A DNA stretch of 64,000 bases from Phyllobacteriaceae bacterium (GTDB lineage Bacteria; Pseudomonadota; Alphaproteobacteria; Rhizobiales; Rhizobiaceae): NCBI GenBank assembly GCA_002708825.1, contig PAPF01000039.1:1-64000 (forward strand), in the 5' to 3' direction. This document shows positions 40,581 to 49,770 of this stretch, one piece after another. The first letter of the stretch is position 1, and every line of letters starts with the position of its first letter. Below the pieces are notes generated by a model. The model did not search any database, was not told where the DNA came from, and saw only the letters and a list, made by a program, of their open reading frames with translations. Made by a program: the position numbers and the translations under genes.

Positions 40581-42568
40581 GACGGATTTCCAGCTGACTT
40601 GGGCAGGGGCGCCGGCTCACCGGAGGTGCGTGCCGGCGTGGCGGGTTCATCCGTCCTTGGCCGGATGGTGGCGTTGCCCTTGTTGGAGATGGACATTTCC
40701 GAGATCCGGTCGGCAAGGGTCTTGGCCTTGATGGACGCGGTTTCGCCCGTTGCGCCGTTGACCGCCTTGTTGACATTGGCCGGCACGGCGGCCGGATTTG
40801 CCGGGGCAGGCTGCGTGGTGCCCGCCGGCGCCGGCGCCTTTTGCGCCGGGGCTGCCGGAGATGGGGTGTTGGCCGGGCCGGCGGCCGGTGCCGCGGCGGG
40901 CCGCCCGCGGTCACCCTTGGCGAGCGCCTCGAGCACCGCCTGTGTCGGTCCCAGCATGTCGATCATGCCCTGGCGCATCACCATGAGGCGGTCGCACAAC
41001 GGCGCGATGGATGGGCGGTGCGTGATGATGATGACGGTCCGGCCATCGGCCTTGGCGCCGCGGATCGCCGTTTCCAGCGCCGTCTCGCCTTCCTTGTCGA
41101 GGTTGGAATTCGGCTCGTCCAGAACAAGGATGGCGGGTTTGCCGTAGAAGGCGCGCGCCAGCGCCAGGCGCTGGCGTTCCCCGCCTGAAAGCCGTTCGCC
41201 GTTGGGTCCGAGTTCGGTGGAATAGCCCTTGATGCGCCCGACGATGAGGTCGTGCGCACCGGCCTTGCGGGCCGCCCGGATCACGTCCTCGTCGCTGAAG
41301 CCGGGTTCGAAGCGGGCGATGTTCTGGGCGATTGTGCCGGGAAAGAACTCGATTTCCTGGCCGAGATAGCCGACATGCCGGCCCCGGTCGGCGTCGAGCC
41401 ACTGGCCGATGTCGGCGCTGTCATAGGCGACGCTGCCCTGGCTTGGCCGGATCGCACCGACCAGCAGCCGCGCCAGCGTGGATTTCCCCGCGCCGCTGGG
41501 GCCGACAATGCCCAGGCATTCTCCGGCCTTGATGTCGAAATTCATGCGCTTGATCACCGCTTCGCTGCCCGGCATGGCATTCGGCAGGAAATAGGTGAGG
41601 TTCTCGGCCGTGATCGCGCCGCTCGGATCGGGAAGCAGCACCGAGCCTTCCTGCTGTTCCGCCTTCAGCCTGGCCAGCGGCAGGACGCGGCGGAAGGCCG
41701 ACCATGCCGTTTGCACATGGCGCCAGGCGCCAATGATCTGGTCCAGTGGCTGCAGGGCGCGGCCGGCTATGATGGAGGATGCGAAGATCATGCCCGCCGT
41801 CATCTCGCCCGCCAGCACGTAGTAGGCGCCGACGCACAGGATGGCGATCTGAAGCCCCATCCGGATGAAACGCGATATGCCGGTGAACAGCGAGTTGATC
41901 CACTGGTAGCCGTCGTTCTCGCGGACGACTTCGCTCATCTTGCCGCCCCATTGCTCGATGACGTTGAACGTCATGCCCATGGCGCGGATGGTCTCGCTGT
42001 TGCGGGCGAAGGTCTGGGCCAGCGCGTTGCTCTCGGCATTCGCCTTGGCGTGGCGCGAAAGCTGGCCCTTGGTCATCAACTGGTTGGCGACGGTGATCAC
42101 GATCAGCACGACCACACCGGCCAGCGTCATGTAGAACAGCGCGGGATGAATGAAATAGAGCAGCACCAGGAAGAGGGGCGCAAAGGGCAGGTCGAACAGG
42201 AAGAAAAGCGTGCGCGAGGTGATGAAGTTGCGCACGGTCGACAGGTCCTGGATGACGGGCACCTCGCCGGATGCAGCCTTGGGCCCGTACATCGCAACAT
42301 GCATGGCATTGCTGGCCAGCGCGCTGTCGAGACGGTTGGCAACCCTTGAGGCATAGATGGACCGCACCGCCTCCAGGAAGCCCATCAGAACGAAGGCGGC
42401 CATGAAGATCACGGTGATGTAGAGCAGGGTGCTCATGCTGCCCGATGTCAGCACACGGTCGTAGATTTGCAGGAGATACAGTGGCTGGACGAGCAGCAGT
42501 ATGTTCACGACAAACGAAAAAAGCCCGATCTCGAGGACCGCTCGACCGAAAATTCTCTTGAGGGTCAT
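40577..42568 (-). CDS. Type I secretion ABC transporter (PrtD family) with extended C-terminus
   Basis: A 663-residue fused permease/ATPase. The first 300 residues hold about six transmembrane segments. The ATPase follows with Walker A GPSGAGKST, signature LSGGERQRLALARA, and Walker B PAILVLDEPNSNLD. There is no C39 peptidase domain, as expected for exporters of C-terminal-signal RTX proteins. The protein is about 80-100 residues longer than usual PrtD proteins because of a Pro/Ala-rich C-terminal tail (residues about 555-663). It is the first gene of a two-gene operon with the adaptor. Confidence 0.93.
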   Translation of the reverse strand: MTLKRIFGRAVLEIGLFSFVVNILLLVQPLYLLQIYDRVLTSGSMSTLLYITVIFMAAFVLMGFLEAVRSIYASRVANRLDSALASNAMHVAMYGPKAASGEVPVIQDLSTVRNFITSRTLFFLFDLPFAPLFLVLLYFIHPALFYMTLAGVVVLIVITVANQLMTKGQLSRHAKANAESNALAQTFARNSETIRAMGMTFNVIEQWGGKMSEVVRENDGYQWINSLFTGISRFIRMGLQIAILCVGAYYVLAGEMTAGMIFASSIIAGRALQPLDQIIGAWRHVQTAWSAFRRVLPLARLKAEQQEGSVLLPDPSGAITAENLTYFLPNAMPGSEAVIKRMNFDIKAGECLGIVGPSGAGKSTLARLLVGAIRPSQGSVAYDSADIGQWLDADRGRHVGYLGQEIEFFPGTIAQNIARFEPGFSDEDVIRAARKAGAHDLIVGRIKGYSTELGPNGERLSGGERQRLALARAFYGKPAILVLDEPNSNLDKEGETALETAIRGAKADGRTVIIITHRPSIAPLCDRLMVMRQGMIDMLGPTQAVLEALAKGDRGRPAAAPAAGPANTPSPAAPAQKAPAPAGTTQPAPANPAAVPANVNKAVNGATGETASIKAKTLADRISEMSISNKGNATIRPRTDEPATPARTSGEPAPLPKSAGNPS

Positions 42569-42878
42569 CCCGCCCGCTTTCTGCGAAGTTGGTGTTTTGA
42601 AAGGGCAATCAAAATATCATACGCCCCGGTGCCAACAACTTTCAAGTGCTTCCATATTAAAGCATATCATTGATCAACCTCGTTCCCCGTGACACCGGTC
42701 ACAGGTCCCGGCCGTCCTTGCCACCCCCGTGCTACCGTCAAAAAGTTTTTTTCCGGTTGCAATGAATCGTGTGTTCCTGTTTTGCGCGGATCGTTTAAAC
42801 CGGCACCCGACCGCCATGGGCGGCGCCGGGCGGGGCCGTTTCCGGCAAACAGGATGATCAAACGGGGCAGGGCAGGCA
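42569..42878. other. Divergent region between exporter operon and aminotransferase
   Basis: A 310-base gap. The left part is AT-rich and contains the promoter candidate at 42616-42645 for the exporter. The right part has a run of A then T at 42738-42752 and a GC-rich stretch before the aminotransferase ribosome site. No coding sequence is convincing. Confidence 0.5.
42616..42645 (-). promoter_or_regulatory. Promoter of the type I exporter operon
   Basis: On the minus strand TTGAAA (42640-42645) is followed after 18 bases by TATGAT (42616-42621). The leader to the ABC start at 42568 would be about 40 bases. Both hexamers are good sigma-70-type matches in an AT-rich stretch. Confidence 0.5.
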
Positions 42879-44006
42879 ATGGGTATTCCCTTCATCGATC
42901 TGGGCGCACAGCAGGCGGGAATTCGCGATCGCATCGACGCGGCGGTCGCCGGGGTTCTCGACAGCGGTGCCTATGTGATGGGGCCGGCGGTTGCCGCCTT
43001 CGAGAAGGAACTGGCGGCATTCTGCGGCGCGAAACACGCCCTGGCCTGCGCCAATGGAACGGATGCGCTGATGCTCGGCCTCATGGCCTATGGCGTGCGC
43101 GCCGGCGATGCGGTCTTCGTGCCGTCATTCACCTTTGCCGCCACCGCCGAGGTCGTTCCCTGCATGGGCGCCGTTCCTTTCTTCGTCGACATCCTGCCCG
43201 GCACCTTCAACATGGACCCGCAGAGCCTCAAGCGCTGCATCGTGGCTGCCCGTGACATGGGGCTCAACCCGCGCATGGTCGTGCCGGTGGACCTGTTCGG
43301 CCTGCCAGCCGACATGGGCGCCATCCAGCCGATAGCCGACGAGGCAGGCCTCGTGGTCATGTGCGACAGCGCCCAGGGCTTCGGCGGGCGCATCGGCAAC
43401 CGCATGACCGGCACCTTCGGCAAGCTGACGACCACGTCCTTCTTTCCGGCCAAGCCGCTCGGCTGCTATGGCGACGGCGGTGCGGTCTTCACCGACGACG
43501 ACGAGCTCGCCGCGCTGATCGACAGCTACCGCATCCACGGCAAGGGCACCGACAAGTACGACAATGTGCGCATCGGCATGAATTCACGCCTCGATTCCAT
43601 CCAGGCGGCCATCCTGTCGGTGAAGCTGTCGATCTATGCGCAGGAGATCGAGGCGCGCAACCGGATCGCCGCGCGCTACAACAGTCTCCTGAAGGATCAC
43701 GTCATCGTCCCCGCCGTGCCCGACGGCTACGAGTCGGTCTGGGCGCAATACACGGTCCGCCTGCCCGATGCCCGCACGCGCGGCGAGGCCCAGGCCCATC
43801 TGGCAAAGAACGGAATCCCCACGGCGGTCTATTATCCGATCCCGCTGCATCGCCAGACCGCCTACGACACATTCCCGTCCGACCCGGCCGGAATGAAGGC
43901 GACCGATCTGGCGGCCGACGAGGTGCTGAGCCTGCCCATGCATGCCTATCTCCACGAGGAAACCCAGGACCGCATCGTCAACACGCTGGCCGAAGCACTC
44001 GCCTGA
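42879..44006 (+). CDS. DegT/DnrJ/EryC1/StrS-type sugar aminotransferase
   Basis: A 375-residue PLP enzyme that transfers an amino group to a keto-sugar nucleotide. FIDLGAQQ opens the fold, ALACANGTDALMLGL and VFVPSFTFAATAEV follow, DSAQGFGG carries the cofactor-binding Asp, and TSFFPAKPLGCYGDGGAV contains the Schiff-base Lys. Family members such as WbpE-type enzymes supply amino sugars for surface glycans, and that fits the window. No matching dehydrogenase or acetyltransferase is next to it, so the exact sugar is unknown. It is divergent from the type I exporter operon. Confidence 0.9.
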   Translation: MGIPFIDLGAQQAGIRDRIDAAVAGVLDSGAYVMGPAVAAFEKELAAFCGAKHALACANGTDALMLGLMAYGVRAGDAVFVPSFTFAATAEVVPCMGAVPFFVDILPGTFNMDPQSLKRCIVAARDMGLNPRMVVPVDLFGLPADMGAIQPIADEAGLVVMCDSAQGFGGRIGNRMTGTFGKLTTTSFFPAKPLGCYGDGGAVFTDDDELAALIDSYRIHGKGTDKYDNVRIGMNSRLDSIQAAILSVKLSIYAQEIEARNRIAARYNSLLKDHVIVPAVPDGYESVWAQYTVRLPDARTRGEAQAHLAKNGIPTAVYYPIPLHRQTAYDTFPSDPAGMKATDLAADEVLSLPMHAYLHEETQDRIVNTLAEALA

Positions 44007-44016
44007 CACCAGTTGC

Positions 44017-44036
44017 GCCGGCCCGCTCAGGCCGGC
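44017..44036. terminator. Hairpin between convergent genes
   Basis: GCCGGCC (44017-44023) and GGCCGGC (44030-44036) form a perfect 7-base stem whose loop contains the MFS stop codon. No T-run follows on either strand, so its role as a terminator is uncertain. Confidence 0.3.
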
Positions 44037-45274
44037 ACGGCCCTGCCGCGGCGCGGACGCCCGCGCCACAGCAGGAAGCCCATCACCGCGACATTGACCG
44101 CGTTCCAGGCGATACCGTTCACGAAGGCCGCCTGGTAGGAACCGGTCATGTCGTAGATGGCGCCCGACATCCAGCCGCCGATGGCCATGCCGATGATGGT
44201 TGCCATGATGACGAGTCCCGTGCGCTGGCCGGCCTCCGCGGCTGGCATGTATTCGCGCACGATGATGGCATAACTCGGCACGATGCCGCCCTGCGACAGC
44301 CCGAAGATGAAGGATACGACATAGAGCGAGGTCAGCCCGTCGGAGGGCAGGTAGAGCACCAGCGCAAGGCCCTGGCCGAGCGAGCCGATCAGCAGGGTGC
44401 GCACGCCGCCGATCCGGTCTGCGAGCCAACCCGAGGCAAGCCGTGAGAAGATGCCCGCCCCGAGCATCAGCGCGAGCATGTCGGCGCCGCGCGCCACGCC
44501 GTAACCAAGGTCCGCGCACAACGCGACGATATGGACCTGCGGCATGGACATGGCGATGCAGCAGGCCAGCCCGGCGATGAACAGCATGGCCTGCAGGGAC
44601 GCGGGCGAAAGGCCCGCATCCATCGGCTGGAAACCGGCCGGCTTTGCCCCGGCAGCCGTTGGCAGGCCGCGCGGCGAGGCCCGGCGCATCATGGCCGTGA
44701 GCGGGATCATCAACGCCAGGCAGGTTGCGCCGATTACCGCATAGGTCAGCCGCCAGCCGCCAGCGGCCATCAGCGGCTGCATGACCAGCGGCCAGAACGT
44801 GCCGGCCAGGTAGTTGCCGCAGGCCACGACCGCGATGGCGATGCCGCGCCGCCGCACGAACCAGTGCGAGATGTCGGCCAGCAGCGGCGCGAAGGCCGCG
44901 CCCGCGCCAAGCCCAATCAGGCCCTGAAGCGCGACAACGAGCCAGAAGGCCGGCGCCGCCGCGCAAAGCAGGAAACCCGCGCCCAGCAGCGTGGCGTCGA
45001 GCGCCAGCGGCAGCGCCGAACCGTGCCGGTCGATCAGCCGCCCGCCGAACAGGTTGCCGAGCGCGAAACCGATCATGGTCAGCGTGTAGGCCAGCGAGGT
45101 TTGAGACCGGTCGAGCCCGAACTCCGCTTCCATGGCCGGCAGTACCACGACCACGGACCACATGCCCGCGCCCCCGACGGTTCCGTAGGCAAGGCACGCG
45201 CCCATGCGTGTCCAGGCATAGGGCCCGTCAATATCGTCGCCCGAACCGGGTTCGGCGGAAAACCAGGAACGCAT
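44027..45274 (-). CDS. Major facilitator superfamily transporter
   Basis: A 415-residue carrier with about twelve hydrophobic segments and the family loop motif near LFGGRLIDRHGSALP (between helices 2 and 3), repeated in the second half as SGWLADRIGGVRTLL. The pattern resembles monocarboxylate or oxalate/formate-type carriers, but the substrate cannot be called. I place the start at the ATG at 45274, which has AGAGG upstream, and not at the GTG six bases earlier. It is convergent with the aminotransferase, 20 bases apart. Confidence 0.85.
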   Translation of the reverse strand: MRSWFSAEPGSGDDIDGPYAWTRMGACLAYGTVGGAGMWSVVVVLPAMEAEFGLDRSQTSLAYTLTMIGFALGNLFGGRLIDRHGSALPLALDATLLGAGFLLCAAAPAFWLVVALQGLIGLGAGAAFAPLLADISHWFVRRRGIAIAVVACGNYLAGTFWPLVMQPLMAAGGWRLTYAVIGATCLALMIPLTAMMRRASPRGLPTAAGAKPAGFQPMDAGLSPASLQAMLFIAGLACCIAMSMPQVHIVALCADLGYGVARGADMLALMLGAGIFSRLASGWLADRIGGVRTLLIGSLGQGLALVLYLPSDGLTSLYVVSFIFGLSQGGIVPSYAIIVREYMPAAEAGQRTGLVIMATIIGMAIGGWMSGAIYDMTGSYQAAFVNGIAWNAVNVAVMGFLLWRGRPRRGRAVPA

Positions 45275-45401
45275 CCTCACCTCTGATCCGCCAGGTCATT
45301 TCGGGCTTTCCGTCCCGTGGCGGCCGGGCTAAAGCCTTGAGGAGGACAATTTATGCCGGCCGGTGGCCCGCGCAAGGCTGAAATGACACGGGGTCCGCGA
45401 C

Positions 45402-46220
45402 ATGACCGATTTTGACGAGGACAGGCTGGCGGAAGCCTATGAGCGGGCGCTGGCGCTGGAGAAGGCCGGTGACGTCGATGGCGCCGAGGCCGCCTGGCGC
45501 GAGGTTCTCGCCCTCGATCCGGCCGATCATTGCGGCGCTTCCGTCCGCCTTGCCGCCCTGGGCCGCGCGCCCGATCCGGACAAGGCGCCCGACGCCTATG
45601 TCGAGACGCTGTTCGACCAGCACGCCGCAGCCTTCGACGAGATCCTTGTCGAGCAGCTTGGCTATGCGATCCCGTTGCAACTGCGCCAGATGCTCCTGGA
45701 CCATGCGCCGGGACCGCATCAGCGCGGCCTCGATCTGGGCTGCGGGACGGGACTGACCGGCAGCGCGCTGGACGGCATGGTCGCCGACTTCATCGGCGTC
45801 GACATTTCCGAGCGCATGGTCGAGATGGCCGACGAGCGCGACGTCTATGACGGGCTCTATGTCGCCGAGGCGGTCGATCTCGTCGAGAATGTCGAGGACG
45901 AGGCGCCCTGGGATCTCGTCGCCGCCACCGATGTCATGCCCTATCTGGGCGACCTGGAGCGCCTGGTGGCGGGCGTGGCGCAGCGGACCAATCCGGGCGC
46001 GCTCTTTGCCTTTTCCACCGAGACCATGCCGGACGAGGCAATCGGCGAAAAGGGCTGGAAGGTCACGCCGAAGCACCGCTTCGCCCATAGCCCGGCCTAT
46101 CTGAAGGCGGTTCTGTCGCGTCATGGTTTCACCATCACGCAGATCGAGCCGGTCACCGTGCGCATGGACGAGGGCCAGCCCATTCCGGGCCATCTCGTCC
46201 TGGCGCGAAAGGTCAACTGA
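45402..46220 (+). CDS. SAM-dependent methyltransferase with N-terminal TPR-like helices
   Basis: A 272-residue protein. Residues 1-45 (RLAEAYERALALEKAGDVDGAEA) look like one or two TPR helices. The class I methyltransferase fold starts near residue 108 with GLDLGCGTGLTG, the SAM-binding motif I, followed by FIGVDISERMVEMA. A conserved FDEILVEQLGY block precedes it, as in TPR-methyltransferase proteins of unknown substrate. It stands between the divergent MFS gene and the convergent GMC oxidoreductase, with only 6 bases to the latter. No clear pathway link. Confidence 0.8.
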   Translation: MTDFDEDRLAEAYERALALEKAGDVDGAEAAWREVLALDPADHCGASVRLAALGRAPDPDKAPDAYVETLFDQHAAAFDEILVEQLGYAIPLQLRQMLLDHAPGPHQRGLDLGCGTGLTGSALDGMVADFIGVDISERMVEMADERDVYDGLYVAEAVDLVENVEDEAPWDLVAATDVMPYLGDLERLVAGVAQRTNPGALFAFSTETMPDEAIGEKGWKVTPKHRFAHSPAYLKAVLSRHGFTITQIEPVTVRMDEGQPIPGHLVLARKVN

Positions 46221-46226
46221 GCGCGC

Positions 46227-47837
46227 TCAGGCGGCCCTGGCGTCCGCGCGGATCATGTCCGCGGCCTTCTCCGCGATCATCAGCACCGGTGAATTGGTGT
46301 TGCCGGACGTGATCGTCGGCATGACCGAGGCATCCGCCACGCGCAGGCCCTCCAGCCCGTGCACCTTGAGACGCTCATCCACGACGGCCATCGGGTCCGA
46401 TCCCATCTTGGCCGTGCCCACGGGGTGGAAGATGGTCGTTCCGATGGCGCCGGCAGCCTCCACCAGTTCCTCGTCGCTCTGGTATTGCGGCCCCGGCATG
46501 AATTCCTCCGGGTGGTAGCGCTGCACCGGTTCCTGCGACACGATCCCGCGCGTGATGCGGATGGCGCGCGCTGCCACCTGCTGGTCATGGGCAGTGGACA
46601 GGTAGTTGGGCTGGATTGCCGGATGATCCGCCGGGTCCGCCGAGCGGATGCGCACATGGCCCCGGCTGTGCGGGCGCAGGTTGCACACCGATGCGGTGAA
46701 CGCGGGGAAGGGGTGCAGCGGCTCGCCGAACTTGTTCAGCGACAGGGGCTGCACGTGGTATTGCAGGTCCGGGTAGTCGAGTGCGGGGTCGGATTTCGTG
46801 AATGCGCCAAGCTGCGAGGGCGCCATCGACATCGGCCCGGTCCGCTTCAGCATGTATTCCAGCCCGATCCGCGCCTTGCCGTAGAGCGATGCGGCGCGCT
46901 GGTTCAGCGTGTCGACGCCGCTCACCTTGAAGGCCATGCGCAGTTGCAGATGGTCCTGCAGGTTCTCGCCGACGCCGTCCATCGCGTGCAGTACCTCGAT
47001 GCCGTGCTGTTGCAGGACGCCGGCAGGGCCGATGCCGGACAATTGCAGGACCTGCACGCTGCCGAGCGATCCTGCCGACAGGATCACCTCGCCGCGCGCC
47101 TTCGCTTCCATGGCCTGGCCGTTCCGGGTGAAGGCAACGCCGGTCACGCGCTTGCCGTCAAGGATCAGGCGGCTGACCTGTGCATTCGTCATCACCGTCA
47201 GGTTGGGCCGGTTCATGGCCGGGCGCAGGAAGGCCTTGGCGGTGTTCCAGCGCCAGCCATTGCGCTGGTTGACCCGGAAATAGGAGACGCCCTCGTTGGT
47301 GCCACGGTTGAAATCGTCGGTCGCCGGAATGCCGGCGGCCACGCAGGCATCGCGGAAGGCGTCGAGAATGTCCCAGCGCAGCCGCTGTTCCTCCACCCGC
47401 CATTCGCCGCCCGCGCCGTGCATCTCGTCCGGCCCTGCGTAATAGTCCTCCGATTTCTTGAAGTAGGGAAGGACGTCGTCCCAGCCCCAGCCCGTGTTGC
47501 CGAGTTGGCGCCAATGGTCGTAGTCGCCCTTCTGGCCGCGCATGTAGATCATGCCGTTGATGGACGAACAGCCGCCCAGCACGCGCCCGCGCGGATAGAG
47601 CAGCGAGCGCCCGTTCAGACCCTTCTCGGCCTCGGTGGAATAACCCCAATCGGTGCGCGGATTGCCGATGCAGTAGAGATAGCCGACCGGCACATGCACC
47701 CAGATGTAATTGTCCTTGCCGCCGGCCTCCAGCAGCAGCACGCGCCGGGAGGCGTCTTCCGACAACCGGTTGGCCAGCGCGCAGCCTGCCGTGCCTGCAC
47801 CCACGATCACATAGTCGAACTCACCGATGGCTGCCAT
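46227..47837 (-). CDS. GMC-family FAD oxidoreductase
   Basis: A 536-residue flavoprotein alcohol dehydrogenase/oxidase of the choline-dehydrogenase type. VIVGAGTAGCALANRLSE near the N-terminus binds FAD, YPRGRVLGGCSSINGMIY is the GMC signature 1 region, and FHPVGTAKMG near the C-terminus holds the catalytic His. The substrate is an unknown alcohol. GGGGAGG places the start at 47837. It is the last gene of the dctP-Q-M-cyclase-FAH-GMC operon, which suggests it oxidises the compound imported by the TRAP system. Confidence 0.9.
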   Translation of the reverse strand: MAAIGEFDYVIVGAGTAGCALANRLSEDASRRVLLLEAGGKDNYIWVHVPVGYLYCIGNPRTDWGYSTEAEKGLNGRSLLYPRGRVLGGCSSINGMIYMRGQKGDYDHWRQLGNTGWGWDDVLPYFKKSEDYYAGPDEMHGAGGEWRVEEQRLRWDILDAFRDACVAAGIPATDDFNRGTNEGVSYFRVNQRNGWRWNTAKAFLRPAMNRPNLTVMTNAQVSRLILDGKRVTGVAFTRNGQAMEAKARGEVILSAGSLGSVQVLQLSGIGPAGVLQQHGIEVLHAMDGVGENLQDHLQLRMAFKVSGVDTLNQRAASLYGKARIGLEYMLKRTGPMSMAPSQLGAFTKSDPALDYPDLQYHVQPLSLNKFGEPLHPFPAFTASVCNLRPHSRGHVRIRSADPADHPAIQPNYLSTAHDQQVAARAIRITRGIVSQEPVQRYHPEEFMPGPQYQSDEELVEAAGAIGTTIFHPVGTAKMGSDPMAVVDERLKVHGLEGLRVADASVMPTITSGNTNSPVLMIAEKAADMIRADARAA

Positions 47838-47966
47838 GGCCTCCCCCTGTTGCCGCTGGGCGATCCGCGCGGCTTCCTCCTGCCTTCCATGATGGACCGC
47901 AGGACGCGGAAGGAAAAGGGCAGGCAGCGCAAACCGGTTGGCGCATCCGCGCACGCCCCGGCCTTA

Positions 47967-48926
47967 TCATTGCGCGATGACCATGTTGCGCAGGACGCCG
48001 ATGCCCTCCACCTCCAGTTCCACGATGTCGCCGGATTGCAGGTAGCGGTTCTGTTCCAGTCCGCAGCAATTGCCGACCGTCCCCGAGCCGATCACCTCGC
48101 CAGGATGCAGCGTCTCGTCGGCGCTGACATGGGCGATGATGGCGTCGAAACCGTGCAGCATGCCCGACGTGTCGGACGTCATCCATGGCGTGCCGTTGAC
48201 CCGCACCTCCACCTTGAGCGCCTGCGGATCGGGGATTTCGTCGCGCGTGACGATCCAGGGGCCGAGCGCATTGCCGCTGTCGAAGCTCTTGCCCTTGGCC
48301 GGGCCGAGCATGCCCTGCATTTCCTTCAACTGGGCATCGCGGGCGGAAAAGTCGTTGAAGATCGTGTAGCCGAAGACGTGGTCGAAGGCGTCTTCCCTTG
48401 AAATGTTCTTGCCGCGAGAACCGATGACGGCGGCGAATTCCAGTTCGAAATCCATGAACTTCGAATAGCGCGGCCAGGTCACGGTCGCTTCCGGCCCGAT
48501 CACCGAGAAGCGGTTGGTGATGTAGTAGATCGGCAGGTCGCGATAGACCGCGGGTACGTCGCCGGGCAGTTTGGTATCAGGCTCGGGCTGGCCTTGCAGC
48601 TTTGCAGCCAGCTTCTGCATGCCCGCCGGCGCCTGGCGAACATGCAGCGGATAGACCGAGGCATCGCGCATTTGCGGCGGCACGGGCAGGGGGGCGAGCA
48701 GCTTCACGTCGCCCATGGCGATGCGGTGTTCCGGGCCTGCACGCTCCAGCGCCATGCGGGCGATGGCCATGCCGTCACCGCCTGCCTCGATCAGGCTCAG
48801 CATCGTGTCGAGATAGCCGCGGGATTCAGCCCCGGCGGCCGCCTTCAGGTCGATCACGGCGGCACCGTCATCCACCACGGCGCCGATTCTCTGTTGCAGG
48901 TCTTTCTCGTAAGTGGCTAGTTTCAT
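47967..48926 (-). CDS. Fumarylacetoacetate hydrolase family protein
   Basis: A 319-residue FAH-fold enzyme. FELEFAAVIGSRGKNI includes the metal-binding Glu-x-Glu pattern, and GYTIFNDFSARDAQ and GPWIVTRDEIPDPQ are family blocks. FAH-family members cleave C-C bonds of beta-diketo acids or act as hydratases or decarboxylases. In this operon it probably handles a ring-opened product made after the cyclase-family protein upstream. The stop of that gene is 12 bases away, so the two are co-transcribed. Confidence 0.9.
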   Translation of the reverse strand: MKLATYEKDLQQRIGAVVDDGAAVIDLKAAAGAESRGYLDTMLSLIEAGGDGMAIARMALERAGPEHRIAMGDVKLLAPLPVPPQMRDASVYPLHVRQAPAGMQKLAAKLQGQPEPDTKLPGDVPAVYRDLPIYYITNRFSVIGPEATVTWPRYSKFMDFELEFAAVIGSRGKNISREDAFDHVFGYTIFNDFSARDAQLKEMQGMLGPAKGKSFDSGNALGPWIVTRDEIPDPQALKVEVRVNGTPWMTSDTSGMLHGFDAIIAHVSADETLHPGEVIGSGTVGNCCGLEQNRYLQSGDIVELEVEGIGVLRNMVIAQ

Positions 48927-48938
48927 GTTTCTTTTTCC

Positions 48939-49709
48939 TCAATCCCGGAAAATGGCGACCGGGCGGCACCAACCGGCGCTCGCCGCCTTCACCTTCACGG
49001 GAAAACACGCGACCTCGAAACCCGTTGCAGGCAGGCTGTCGAGATTGGCCAGTTTCTCGATATGGCAATAGCCATGCACCATGCCGGCGCGATGGCCCTC
49101 CCAGATCAGCGAGGCATCGCCCGTCTCCGCCACCCGTTTCGCCGTATGGACGAAGGGCGCGTCCCAGCTCCAGGCATCCGTGCCGCAAACGCGCACGCCC
49201 CGGTCGGTGAGATAAAGCGTGGCCTCGCGCCCCATGCCGCAGCCGGTTGCCACGTAATGCGGCTGGCCGTAGGCAGCCCCGGCGGCGGTGTTCACGAGCA
49301 CGATGTCGCCGGCTTGGACCTCATGGCCGATCGCCTGGAACGCCGCCTCCATCTCGTCCGCCGTCACCACGTGACCATCCTCGAAATGGCGGAAGTCGAG
49401 CTTGACGCCACGCCCCCAGCACCATTCCAGTGGCACCTCGTCGATGGTGATGGCCCGTTTCCCGCCATCCATCGTGGAATGGTAGTGATAGGGCGCGTCG
49501 ATATGGGTTCCGTTATGCGTGGAGAGCGTCACCTGTTCCACCGCCCAGCCCTCACCGCCGGGAAGCTGGTCGCGGGTAACACCGGGAAAGAAGGAAAGAA
49601 GCTGTTGCGCCGTGTCGTTGTGCCCGAAATAGGCGATCTTCGGACCCAGCCCCGGCGGATCGGCATAGTCGGTGTTTTCCAGCGGGTTGGAGAGGTCGAC
49701 GATTCTCAT
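48939..49709 (-). CDS. Cyclase-family metal-dependent hydrolase (kynurenine formamidase-like)
   Basis: A 256-residue enzyme carrying the family motif as STHNGTHIDAPYHYH, in which His, Asp and His bind metal. The family includes kynurenine formamidase, isatin hydrolase and polyketide-cyclase-named proteins, all hydrolysing amides, lactams or lactones. Substrate unknown. The start at 49709 is 61 bases after the TRAP permease stop, in the same operon as the FAH and GMC genes, so the enzymes probably act in series on an imported compound. Confidence 0.88.
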   Translation of the reverse strand: MRIVDLSNPLENTDYADPPGLGPKIAYFGHNDTAQQLLSFFPGVTRDQLPGGEGWAVEQVTLSTHNGTHIDAPYHYHSTMDGGKRAITIDEVPLEWCWGRGVKLDFRHFEDGHVVTADEMEAAFQAIGHEVQAGDIVLVNTAAGAAYGQPHYVATGCGMGREATLYLTDRGVRVCGTDAWSWDAPFVHTAKRVAETGDASLIWEGHRAGMVHGYCHIEKLANLDSLPATGFEVACFPVKVKAASAGWCRPVAIFRD

Positions 49710-49770
49710 GGTCTTGCTCCGTGGTTGCCGGGCTGCGATTGCCCGTCCGTGTGGCGGGGAGGGCGCATGG

